The notes below the pieces were generated by a model, which was given only the letters and a program-made list of their open reading frames with translations, did not search any database and had not been told where the DNA came from. DNA of 25,694 nucleotides from Chromera velia (lineage: Eukaryota > Sar > Chromeraceae): positions 1 through 25,694 of the forward strand of contig JAHBMJ010001899.1 in NCBI GenBank assembly GCA_018398765.1, written 5' to 3'. Positions 11,501 through 21,182 of this stretch are shown here, one piece after another. A program made the translations under genes and the position numbers. How positions within the stretch are numbered: position 1 is the first letter of the stretch; every line of letters starts with the position of its first letter.

Positions 11501-11933
11501 CGAAGGGCATAGTTCGGTGGATGAGTTTCTGGGGAGGGCGGCGTTCAGAAGAAGAGTGTTCAAGGAAAGCCCGGGAAGGTACGCACCTGGAAGCTCGTTA
11601 GATGAAACAGTGCTAGCACAGAGACATGGAGTGATCACAAAAAGAAAGGGAGGAGCGGAAAGAAGAAAAGAAGAATACAAGACCATCCTGAAAGCAATGG
11701 AAGCAGGAAGACAGCTGAGGGAGGGAGAAAGAAAAATCGCTGAGAGAAGAATGGAGAGAGGGCGTGCACAAAGCCAAAGTGTCCTTTCGTCCTGTATCAT
11801 TGGATCGATTTTTGGAACAGTCCCTTCTGAGCAGCCCATAGACCAAAGCATGCAAAGCGCAGATAGATTTTTGTTTGTTAGCGGCCTGGGAAACCAGGCG
11901 GGCCACGGGATGTGGTCTGAGCCTCAGCGATGA
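8501..11933 (+). pseudogene. LINE-A reverse transcriptase ORF, broken
   Basis: The frame holding RT continues from about 9056 to 11933 but is broken by TGA at 9216, TAG at 9537, TAA at 10506 and TGA at 11460. Upstream coding sense lies in another frame with a TGA near 8689, and a frameshift is inferred near 9058. RT landmarks in order: a KKAARKDGMPLGLL box, ALAKPGKS, DFTQAFDEVRH at about 9744, GTKQGGSSGP at about 9906, the catalytic FADD at about 10080-10091, and an FLGLVL thumb-proximal block at about 10278. The C-terminus has CPYC, then H and C in an EIHMLTECPIY context (11277-11350), like the CCHC motif of many LINE ORF2 proteins. Upstream is a Lys/Arg/Glu-rich linker. Three different stop codons interrupt it, so decay rather than recoding is the simplest reading. 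Confidence 0.88.
11884..11899 (+). other. Stem-loop with GAAA tetraloop near LINE-A 3' end
   Basis: GCCTGG at 11884-11889 pairs perfectly with CCAGGC at 11894-11899 around a GAAA loop, a GNRA-class tetraloop. It lies in the last codons of the element's ORF. It may belong to an RNA structure recognised by the element's own RT. Confidence 0.7.
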
Positions 11934-11967
11934 GGTACACCCCCCTGCCGTTTACGGGGGCAACCTC
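11932..11967 (+). other. GC-rich two-part stem-loop in LINE-A 3' UTR
   Basis: GAGGT (11932-11936) pairs with ACCTC (11963-11967), and the C run at 11940-11945 pairs with GGGGG (11956-11960), enclosing a loop containing TGCCGTTTAC. It overlaps the terminal TGA of the ORF and precedes the 3' tail. Some LINEs use a terminal stem-loop for template recognition; that role here is inferred. Confidence 0.7.
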
Positions 11968-12001
11968 TATAAGACAAAACCGCGACAGTGCTCTAGGGCA
12001 C

Positions 12002-12020
12002 CACTAATCACTAATCACTA
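12002..12020 (+). repeat. LINE-A 3' tail of CACTAAT units
   Basis: Two CACTAAT units and a partial third (CACTA) follow the 3' stem-loop directly, and AT-rich unrelated DNA begins after them. Short 3' tandem repeats instead of poly(A) are known for several LINE clades, so this probably marks the element's end. Confidence 0.6.
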
Positions 12021-12124
12021 GTATAGAATTGAAGTGACAACGTTTAATTTAATATTTGCAACTAGTTTCACTTTTAAAAAATGCTAGTAGAAATTATAAT
12101 TATTAAAAATGTCTTCAATATTCT
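12021..12124. other. AT-rich spacer between two LINE 3' ends
   Basis: About 100 bases of AT-rich, non-coding sequence separate the plus-strand element's tail from the minus-strand element's tail. No target-site duplication could be picked out by eye. Confidence 0.5.
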
Positions 12125-13697
12125 AAATGAATGAATGAATGAAGTTGGCTTTGCTAGAGTGGAGCTGTGCTCCCAGCAGCCCATGTTCATGCAAGAGATC
12201 GTCAATCACTCAACTCTAGAGATAAGGCTAAGCACGAGATCTCCTGAAGTGCTCGCTTGGTGAGCTCACAAGCAGCATGCGCGTTGGAGGTGGCAATATA
12301 AGACTCAAACAGAAGAAGAAAAGGTCACGTTCACCCAGAGACAGGCGTGCACAGTGAGTAACAAAGATCGCAAACAGCTCTGCATGCTTCATACAGATCG
12401 ACTTGTAAAGCTAAAAGCAGCATCTTCCTCGCTTCTGTTTCGGCTGCATCCGATCCCTCAATTCCTTCTCTCTGAATCTTTTGCTTCACTTTCTTTCCCT
12501 CTACTACTTTGTTTAGTTTATTTCTTGCTTCTACCCAATTGGAGCATACTGAAAGCCGGTGCCAGAGATCATCAATTTTTCTTCCATTTGAACAACCCTC
12601 TGCCAGACAAAACACCTCTCCCAGAGAGTTGGCCCCCCCCGTCAGACCCTTTCGATTTAGTGTCAATGCCCTTAGGAGTGGCTCAATCTTCTCACATAAG
12701 GCACTTCTCGGCAGACAGGATATCCGTACCTTAGGGCCATTTTTTGAAGACAAAAGAAATAGAGAAGAACGTGAAGAAGATGGAAGAGCTCTCTGTAGTC
12801 CTGATAAAGAGACAGACAGGGGGAAGTTGTCTCTTTCTTCCCTGTCTCCCCTTTTCATACATTCCATTCCCCAGGCATCCTTAATTTTGGCAAAAACAAA
12901 CAAATTCCCCTTTGGGGCCCGTCTTTCTGAGCTCCGGACAGGGAGAGACGTCAAAAAGTCAAGGCCTGCCCATCTGTACAGACCATTGACGGCTCGTCTT
13001 TGCTTCTGCCCCGCTGGTCCCTTCCATGAATTCAAAAGACCCTGAGGAATATGGAGATGCAAACGGCTAAGTGCAATCCAGAATGAAGTAAAACGAGCAT
13101 ACAAGAGCGCGCGAGCAGACATTAAATTAACAGACAAAAGAGAGGGTATACGCAAACTCCTGACCGGAAGTCGGGCCGCCCATCGAACAAACCGGAGCCG
13201 CAAGTTGTCAATCGCCTCCCAGTCTCCCTGTCTTATCGGAAAGCACTCCAGGCTATAGAGTGCCACCAGCTCCCAACACGCCTTCAGCAGCTGCATCTTT
13301 CCCCCGAGAGCCAACCCAGACAGACTCGCAGCCAGACCAATCACCGCCCCCATTGCACGCTCTGCACTGCGTAGGCGTGCTTCAATCGACCGAGTCAAAT
13401 CCCCTCCCTCAAACAGAAAGCAACCCAAATATTTGTACTGATCACACCAGTCTACTTCCTTCCCTTAGTACAAAATCATGCCGTTACAGTCCTCGCGGTA
13501 TTCACAAAGGCGCAGGACCTTGGTTTTCTTCAGATTGACATTCAACCCCCACTTTCCGCAATACCCCTCCAGGGTATCAATTTTTGCTTGGAAGTCGGCT
13601 GCTGAGTATGCAAATAAGACAAGATCATCAGCGTAGCCTATACTTCCCAAACTGGCCCCCGCAAGGTGAACCCTCTCCGTTTCCTTTCCATATCCCC
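12125..13697 (-). mobile_element. 5'-truncated LINE-type retrotransposon, family B
   Basis: Read on the minus strand, this begins abruptly inside an RT domain near 13697 and runs through the C-terminal region to a stop at 12331. A 3' UTR of about 190 bases follows, ending in five CATT units (AATG on the plus strand, 12126-12145). Truncation at the 5' end with an intact simple-repeat 3' tail is the usual result of target-primed reverse transcription. Its protein differs clearly from family A and lacks that element's purine bias. The two elements lie tail to tail. Confidence 0.85.
12331..13695 (-). pseudogene. LINE-B reverse transcriptase C-terminal half, broken
   Basis: The first recognisable block is SIGYADDLVLF at about 13645-13615, with the catalytic YADD, followed by KWGLNVNLKKTKVL, the family's usual segment after the active site. 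An in-frame TAA at 13465-13467 interrupts the frame, which resumes at once with CDQYKYLGCFLF, the conserved YLG block. It stays open for 365 codons to 12331. Near the end, a CLAEGCS then H and C arrangement (DLWHRLSVC) resembles a degenerate CCHC knuckle. The fingers and part of the palm before YADD are missing, so the copy is dead. Confidence 0.87.
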
Positions 13698-14256
13698 GTT
13701 TAATAGATATATCTAAAGATATACATCGATTGATAGATCATAATATCAATCAATAAGAATATGACAGTCTAAATGATTAAAAGTATATACTATGTATAAA
13801 CATTAAAGATACAAACACAAAAAAAGTAAATTAAGCAAAATAAAGATACGAAAGATGCTAGCGAAAGACCCCCCCCCCCTTCCCCCCCAAAAAAAAGATG
13901 AAAAAAAAAATCAGAAAAAAGAGGAGGGTAGGAGGAGATCGAAAAGGTAGGAAAAGAAACTGAAAGAATAGAGTAGAATGCAGAAGCGAAAGAAGCGAAA
14001 AAAACAGGCGGAAAAGTCTAGGGAAAAGTCAAGAAAAGAGAAAGCGAGGAAAACAAGGAAGAAAGGAAGAAACATAAGAAGAAAAAACAAACAGACCAAA
14101 AGGCCAACAGAAAGAAAGGAAGAAAGAGCGGGGAAAGGGGGAAGGTGGGGGGAGAGAGAGAGAGATCGAGGAGCGAGAGACATGAAAAGAAGGGAAAGAA
14201 AGAAGAAAGAGAGAGGTAGAGAGAGGGACACACACACACACACAGAGGGGGGGGGG

Positions 14257-14287
<31 letters not shown>

Positions 14288-14475
14288 AACAGGCGGGAAG
14301 CAAGCAAGCAACAACAGAATCAAGAAAAGAAAAATTGAATGAATGAAGGACAGAAAGATTGAATGAAAGAATGGAGGGGAGAAGGCAAGAGATAGAGAGG
14401 GGGGAGAGAGAGAACGAACGAACGAACGCACGAAGGAACGAAATGCAAAGAGAGTTACACACACACACACACGCA

Positions 14476-14523
<48 letters not shown>

Positions 14524-14570
14524 ACAAGGTAGGAACGGAGGGAAACGCAGACGAATTGGGAGATTAGAGA
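13698..14570. repeat. AT-rich then purine-rich low-complexity region
   Basis: The first 170 bases are AT-rich and contain an inverted repeat, GATTGATA (13728-13735) with TATCAATC (13744-13751). From about 13868 there is a C run, then roughly 700 bases of nearly pure purine on the plus strand, with embedded (CA)n near 14230 and 14458 and (GA)n near 14254 and 14493. Long open frames on both strands here come from stop-poor composition and encode Lys/Glu/Arg or Ser/Leu/Phe runs. No gene is supported. Confidence 0.85.
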
Positions 14571-14588
14571 TGAAGAAGAAGTCGACGG

Positions 14589-14720
14589 ACAGAGACATCC
14601 CACGAGAAGCATATACATGTATTTTCTTTCATATGTATGTATGTACATACGTATTTTCTTTAAAAAGAATTCTGTATGAAAGAAAATACATACAGAGACA
14701 TCCCACGAGAAGCATATACA
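14589..14720. repeat. 29-bp direct repeats enclosing an inverted repeat
   Basis: The 29-base words at 14589-14617 and 14692-14720 are identical and share the core GACATCCCACGAGAAGC. Between them, TGTATTTTCTTTCATA (14618-14633) is the exact reverse complement of 14675-14690, so nearly the whole 74-base interval can fold on itself. The centre also holds TATGTATGTATGTACATA-type palindromic sequence. The arrangement looks like a small hairpin element with an unusually long target duplication, or a local rearrangement. Confidence 0.85.
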
Positions 14721-15292
14721 CAAATAACGATATCTTTTTAGATAGCTTGAGAAACCAAGGCCTCACAGCGACTTCTCCATCCAAAATAATGATCTCTGGC
14801 AAGAGACACCAAGTCTGACTGAAACCTGAGCTTTACTCCCCAATGCTATCACAACACGTATCAAAGTCATGCCAAATTGAATGTAACGCATCATCATGCA
14901 GTTAAATAAACCCCAATTCGAATTCACCCTTGCCACCGTTCAACCAACACGGCAACTGCCCAACACCAAAGCGAACGCTCACTGCTCAAAAAGGCTCAAG
15001 CTTTTCAACTGTCCAAAATTGAAAAACGGCGAATTCAGTGGACTGAAGGAATGAAAGAGGATTGAGGAGATTCCAGTTCCTTCCTTCAGTGCTATTTCAG
15101 TAGCCTGTCCCCTCACAATGCAGTAGAGTCATTATATGCAGACACACGTACACAACCAACGAATGGCGTCATTCATTCATGTGTACTTTAACTTATTTGC
15201 CCTTCTCCCTCTTCCATTGGAGAGGTGCCTCTAAGTCTTTCTCTCTTTCCCTCTTCCCTTCCTTCCTTCCTTCCTTCCTTCCTTTGTTTGGT
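14721..15292. other. Intergenic, no gene seen
   Basis: No protein or RNA gene is recognised. ACTGAAGGAA at 15042-15051 is matched by TTCCTTCAGT at 15081-15090 as an inverted repeat. A pyrimidine-rich stretch with CCTT units near 15250-15285 lies just beyond the acyltransferase stop codon and belongs to that gene's 3' flank. Confidence 0.5.
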
Positions 15293-17023
15293 CTATGAGT
15301 CTTTCTTACTCTCCTTCTCCTCTTTCCCCTTTTTCGTTTTCTTTTCTTCCTCCTCAGGACTCGCTGCGTCAATTTCGTCGTCGAGACCCAAAATCCTCAG
15401 AGCGTTCTCCTTCACCCCCGCCAGCTCCTTGTGCTGCTCGAACACCGCCTTCAACGCATCCAGATAGGCCCCGTGCCACTTGTCCACGTCTTTGTCTGTC
15501 GGCTCGGGAATGTGGGGGGCACCCAGGGGCTTCCCGACAACGGTTGTCAGAGGGACCCTGCAGGAAAATGAAGCCACACAATTAAAGAAAGCAAAGGGGG
15601 TCCGATCGAGCGTGAGACACAAAAGTGAGATGGTTCTTCCTTCCTTTCTTCTTTACAAAGCCTGGCGGGCTGCTTGCCTGGTTGCATGCACATGCATCCC
15701 CGGTCTCTGGCGGTCTTTTCATGCGTGCGCCTAGGTGCATGCACGGGCAACCTTTTCCGAATTCCGTGCGACGAGGAAACGGGGGAGGGGGCTCCTGCAT
15801 AAATATTTGTCTGCTCGGTGTGGGTGTGGGTGTGGGGGGGGCGGGTCGAAGTGACGTTTTGTATCTGCCTGCGTATTCATCCGCATGCAGAGCTTTTCTC
15901 TAAATTTTCCCTGCACCTTTTTCGAAAACACAACCGGTCGACCGCCTTCGTAACTCGAACCTGTTTTATCACCCTCGATCTCCTTTTTCTATTGTTCATT
16001 CAAATCCAACCGTTCTCTTTCTCGCCTGGTAAGGGAAACACGCGCGCTTCTCTGCCTTCATCTATCTTGTGGTTTCCCACTTCTGGAGAGCGAAGTGACT
16101 CCACACCATTTCTCCTGCACGGATCTTTTTTCTCTTTTTGGTAAAAGACATATCGATGTACAGGATGTCTGTCTCTCCATCTACAACCCTCCCTCCCTAC
16201 CTACCTACCTTCTGGGCATCATGCCCACATCGTGGTTGAACACCCCCCTCCCGTAGAAGATCGGGATGGAGAACCCGAATGTCTTCTTCCCCCACTCCTG
16301 AAGCTTCCGAAGTCTGGACCCCTCAGGATTGATCACCTGAGAGAACAGCTCGTTCTCCCCGAAACAGTACACAGGGACAAGGTCAGCCCCCAGAGAAAGG
16401 GCCAGACGGACGAATCCCTTCCGCTTGCCCAGAACGAGACGGGTCTCTGTGCCAGGTACAGCCTCTAACGCTTCCGCAGCTCCCCCCACCACAATCATGA
16501 CCGACTTTCCCTTCTTTACTGCGGACGTGATCGCGGCCCTGGAGGCCGAGATGACCCCCAGAGATACGAGCCAATCCCGAACGAAGGGGAGGTTAAAATT
16601 CGTGTCCAATGTGCACAGACGGTAGTCAAGTCCAGGAAAGTGCTCTGACATTCCAGCGAAGTTGTTGCAGAAGTTCGCTTGCACGGAGAGAGAGATGATG
16701 CCGTGTGGATGGACACCGAAAATGTAGTTCTTTTTCGGATCCAGCGGCACAGTTCGGAGCATTTTTGCGGGGAAATATTCCCGATAGTATTTCCACAGTG
16801 GAAGCGATCGAATAAATTGGATGACTCTCCCTCCCCGTCTGGGCGTATTTCTGTCATAGAACATCCACGCGAAGTAGAGGAGAAGGAAGGGCCAAAGGAA
16901 GAAATTGAAGATACAAATGAGCAGAACCACCCCAGCAGCCATAGGCAGCATAGACACTGCGAAGACCGAAGCGGTCTGGAGTCTTCTGCGAAGAGGGACG
17001 TTCCAAAAAGACCACCTGACCAT
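15293..17023 (-). CDS. DGAT2-family diacylglycerol acyltransferase
   Basis: Two minus-strand exons, 17023-16209 and 15557-15293, join in frame (donor GTAGGT, acceptor CTGCAG, intron 651 bases) to give 359 residues, the usual DGAT2 size. The family transfers an acyl group from acyl-CoA to diacylglycerol at the ER and lipid droplets; mono- and wax-ester synthases share the fold, so the substrate is inferred. Visible hallmarks: a hydrophobic hairpin at about residues 18-55, YFP at 83-85, the catalytic HPHG at 105-108, VVGGAAEAL near 178-186, RKGFVRLAL near 201-209, GADLVPVY, FGEN near 221, and TTVVGKP shortly after the splice junction. The C-terminus has an unusual tail of about 30 residues rich in Glu and Lys (EEEEKKTKKGKEEK). 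The donor sits in a GTAG tandem repeat. The gene is divergent from the DENN gene. Confidence 0.95.
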
Positions 17024-17261
17024 CCTGACTGGCTTGCGCTACAATGTCCAACCGGAAGAAAGGAAGGAGACGGCAGGGTACACCAGACAGAGCGCAGAAC
17101 TCAGTTGCATGCAGGCAACAGTTTGTTTCCACCCCTAAAACATCCGAAAAAGGGAGAGCCGTACAAAGTGCTGAGTCTGGGGTCATGAACAACTCCCAGG
17201 TCAATCTAAAGTGTTCGGTCAGCCAGTGACAGCCTGGCACTGTATATACTGAGGAAAGCCA

Positions 17262-17365
17262 GAGGTAAAATCGGCCGCCGCGGCGCGTATACGGGCGATG
17301 CATGTACGCGGCAATGCACCGCGCGCGGGCCGCGGGCGGCGGGCGCCATCTGCATGTCGCGTGTC
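17262..17365. promoter_or_regulatory. GC-rich core of divergent intergenic region
   Basis: About 100 bases rich in CpG and CCGCGG/GCGCGC words lie between the start codons of the minus-strand acyltransferase (17023) and the plus-strand DENN gene (17876). GATGCATG and CTGCATG words are included, similar to TGCATGC sites bound by ApiAP2 factors in apicomplexans. A shared promoter function is inferred from position and composition. The rest of the 852-base interval shows no gene. Confidence 0.4.
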
Positions 17366-17875
17366 ACCAGACTGAAGTGTCAGAGTTCTGTCATTTTCGC
17401 TCGATCAGTTGCTGCACCTGTTCTGGAAGTGCACTTGTATCAACTTGTATGCCGTGATTAATATACGGGCTCACAAGTACTATGTATACTCATAAGCGTG
17501 GCTGGACAAAGATGTTCTCCTGGGGGTGATCGGGGAGTATCTGTACTTCTTCTTCTGACTGGTTGGAGAACATCTTGTCGTGCCGTGCGGGAGCAAAATG
17601 ACAGGCGGCGGCATGGCTGGAAGGTTTGGTGTCGTCTCCTCGACCTCACCTCATTTTTCTCTTTCACCCTTGTGTAGTTACAGAGTCTTGCGTCTCCAAG
17701 AAAACTAATTGGTCCGTTTGGAGGCTGGGAAGGCAAGGATGGGTGTCAAGAAGGCTGCGTCTCCGCATTTGCACTGATGGTGGATTGGTTCTGCTTGCTG
17801 TCTCTGTTTCTGTTTTTTGTGTGAATTCAGTTTGTGAGCCTTCTTTGCTGCCAAGACTGAGAAGGGTGGAATAGG

Positions 17876-20800
17876 ATGGATAAGGGACGGTGCCGAGTGA
17901 AGAAAGACCACTTTCTCCACACAGCAGTCGAACAATGGGTGACCTGTCTCTGCGTTGTCAAATTCGACATCGACATCGGTCATATCTTGGTGGACGACTC
18001 GTTGGTCCACCCGTTCGAGGACCCACCCTTGACTTCACAAGAGATCGGCACCGCCATCAAACTAAGCCTTCCTGATTACAACTCCATGCTGACCTCTGCA
18101 GCAGGGGACCTGGTCTACTGCTACCGTCTGAGACTAGAGTCCAAAACCCCCCTCTCTCCATCCACCCTGAGCCTCCAGCAGTTCCTCTACGGGTATGTGT
18201 TCTTCCGCACAGAGAAGAACCCTCTAGTGCCGAGGAAGTTTGTGCAGACATCCGTGGTGGCACTCTCGCCACTGCCGGTCGTGGGTGTGTTCAAGACAGT
18301 AATCAGCCTGGTGGGGAGTGCCTTCTTTGAAGCAGGCCCCTCAGTGCTGGTCGAGGCACTCGAAGCCATCGCAGCGTGGCCCCCCCCCTCTCCCGGTTTG
18401 ACGGTAGTCTTCAACTTTCACGATGTGTCCGTGCCCCTGATGACTGGGAACCAGAGGGGAGTGGGCATGGGGGGGCAGGGGCACTTGAAAAGGGCGGGGT
18501 CTCATGCAGGGAGTGCAGTCGGAAACGGAAAGCAGGGACACGGCGGGGCACCTCCCAGCAGGGGTACCTCAACTGCCTCTGTATATGCAGTGGGGAGATT
18601 GAGGGACAAGGAGGGGGGGGAGAAGGTCCATCAGGGCAAAGGAAAGAGAGGGTCGATTGGCGCAGGTCAGACAGACAGACAAGCTCAGACCGACCGATGT
18701 TTTCCTCTTTCCTTCCCGTCATCTTTATTTTCCTCTTTTTCCTTTTCTTCCTTCCTTTATTCATTCATTCATTTTCGTATTCATCCTTCGTTAATGCTTT
18801 TCAATCATTCGTTTGCCTTCGTTCTCTGCTCATCTTTCTCCACCACATTCCACACCACATCCTCTTTCTGCTGGATGCATGCACGTGTGGGGCGGTGTGG
18901 GAGTGATTTTCTTTCTGATCTTCCATGTGTCGTCTTTTCTCTTTTACACCTTCTCGTACACAATCCCTTCGGCCTCTTCCCTCTTCGTTTGTCCCCGGAC
19001 GGACGCACTGCAGAAAAGGAAACGCCGGGAAGCACTCAGGCGCCTTCCTCTTCCTCCGCCTCTGTAACGGAGAGGGCGAAGTCCGGAGACACGTCTCGCA
19101 CGTCCGTGTGTAGAGACAAGGACGGAGAGAAGGAAAGAAGGGGGACAGAAAAAGAAAAAGAGAAACATGCAAAACCCACCCTTCCATCAGCCTCACTGAA
19201 CAGGCAAGGCTCCCTGCTCCGGCAGAACTCCTCAACTTCCCCCTCCAGCAAGACAGGAGGGGGAAAGCGGAACACACCAAACACCCATGGGGGCCCTGCG
19301 GCTCTCTCTGAGTCGACCTCTTCCCTCGGCCATTCGAAAGTCTCCAGTCCCAAAAAAGCATTGAGCTCTTCTCACGGTCCCTCCAAACAGAAGGAGCAGA
19401 AAGATAGAGTCCTCTTCAAAACGGGTAGTGGTGGAAATTTACCTGAGAGATCCACACCCACCAGGAAGAAGAGTGATGGAGCAGGGTCAACCAAGAACAC
19501 ACCCGTAGTAGCAACGAGGACCCCCCGCTCTTCCGTCACTCGTCGGTCCGGCACATTCGATGGAGCGTCCTCGAGTCACCACCCGAAGAAAGAAAGGGAG
19601 AGAGAGAAGGTCATGTTGAATAAGTCCCTCTCATCCAGTCAGATACCGTCACCGTCTGGAGGGGGGAACCGGGCTCACCGAAAGTTGAGTCAGGATTCGG
19701 CAGGGAGTCCCGGGAGTGGAAGCCTCAGGGGTAGAGGGGGGAATTTGGGTGGGGGGAGACGGGGGAGCACACGGAGCAGCACCCACTCGGTGGGTCCCCT
19801 TCCCCTTGCACTGTCGCCTCTGCGCACTCAAAGCCGCATCACCCCTGCAGATGCTGCTCGCAGGCGTTCAGAGATGTCCCCTTGTTCCAGTCCCTCCAGA
19901 CGGTCCCCTGCCGTCTCCTCCTCCACCATGCCTCTCAACTCACCCGAGGTTCCCGCTCTGTCCTTCGAGACGGTGGTCAGAGCAGCAAAGCTCGAGGATG
20001 ACGAGGAGGCTGATTCGGAGTCTCTCTCTCCGCGTCCTCATGCTGCAGACAAGGCAGATGAACTCGGAAGAAGCGAGGGAGCCTCGATGTGCGTTGGGAC
20101 GTCGGAAGCCGGAGAGGGCTGCGGAGGGACTCTGAATTCTAGTAGGGAGGCGGTGGTGGTGTCAGATTCTCCCCGCCCCTCTCTGGTTTCTATTCCTCAG
20201 GGTGGGATGGGTGCAGATTCCTCGAAGGAGAGGGAGAAGCATCGAGGTCAGGGAGTAACAAAAGGCCGAAAACAGAACCCACAGGGGGAGGGAGAGCAGC
20301 TTCCGGGGGGAGAGGGTGAGCACACAGGGGGGCAGACAGCGCAGGGGAGTATGAGCGGGGCCCGAAGAAGTTACGGTCGTCGTCGTATGAGCTCGACTGC
20401 CTCTGCTGCGAGTGCGCTATCGCTGTCTCTGTCCATGACGGGGACCTCTGCGGGGAAGTCGAAACAGAAAAGCGGACACCGCCACGGGGACAAGCACAGT
20501 GCTGTAGAACTTGCCAGACAACTGGAGGGAGCACAGCAGTTGGAACCCGGAATGTTTCGGGTGGGTCGAAAAGAAAAAGGTCTTTGGTGCTTGAGCATTG
20601 ATTGCAAAGAGTGTGTGAGGGGCTGCAGAGGAGAGACGGAGGGGAAACGATGTCGTGCGGGAAAGAAGTGACGAACAAACAGGCAGACAAAGAATCATTT
20701 GGGGGAAGAAGACAAGCACCGTCTCCTCCACCCAGATGTGTTTGCGAAAAAAAGTAGATGAGGAAGGAAGAGGGTTGTGGACACTGGCTGACAAGGAAAT

Positions 20801-21151
20801 CAACGGATATGCAGGAAAGTGAATCTCTTTCTTCTTGCTTTCGCTGGCTGCTCGTCGCTCGCCTTGTATTCACCTAGGGCATCTGGTTTTCTTCTGCATC
20901 CATCCATCCATCCATGGTTTCTTTCGACTGGTTTTCCTTCTCTGTTCTGTTGCAGGAAGTGAACGTGTACGCGTGTCTGCACACACTGGCTCCTTTCCTC
21001 TGGCATTTGTGGGAACTGATCCTGTGCGGTGACCCCGTACTCGTCCTCTCCCCCTCTGCAGAGATGTGAGTGAGTGAGTGAGTGAGTGAGCGGAGAGGGC
21101 AGCAGAAAACAGATACGCATTACTGCGACGTCCTGGATTTTTTATCTGTTG

Positions 21152-21182
<31 letters not shown>

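Larger units (their letters stand above)
8480..12020 (+). mobile_element. Degenerate LINE-type non-LTR retrotransposon, family A
   Basis: The stretch encodes a reverse transcriptase followed by a C-terminal zinc-knuckle-like region and ends in structured 3' sequence with a short tandem tail. No long terminal repeats or apurinic endonuclease domain were seen, so the copy is probably 5'-truncated. The left boundary is approximate, placed where strongly purine-biased coding sequence begins. The right boundary is placed at the end of the CACTAAT repeats. The sense strand is markedly rich in A and G throughout the coding part, unlike the flanking genes and the second LINE. Confidence 0.85.

Noticed and set aside
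12354-13045. Plus-strand open frames of 126 and 178 codons
   Set aside because: Antisense shadows of the minus-strand LINE-B coding region.
13911-14723. 270-codon minus-strand and 122-codon plus-strand open frames
   Set aside because: Product of purine-only composition lacking stop codons; low-complexity with no domain.
17876-20671. 931-codon open frame as a single exon ending at 20671
   Set aside because: Codons 18666-19013 are better explained as an intron, and after GMFR at 20560 the DENND6 homology continues in the exon at 20956, not in the read-through to 20671.
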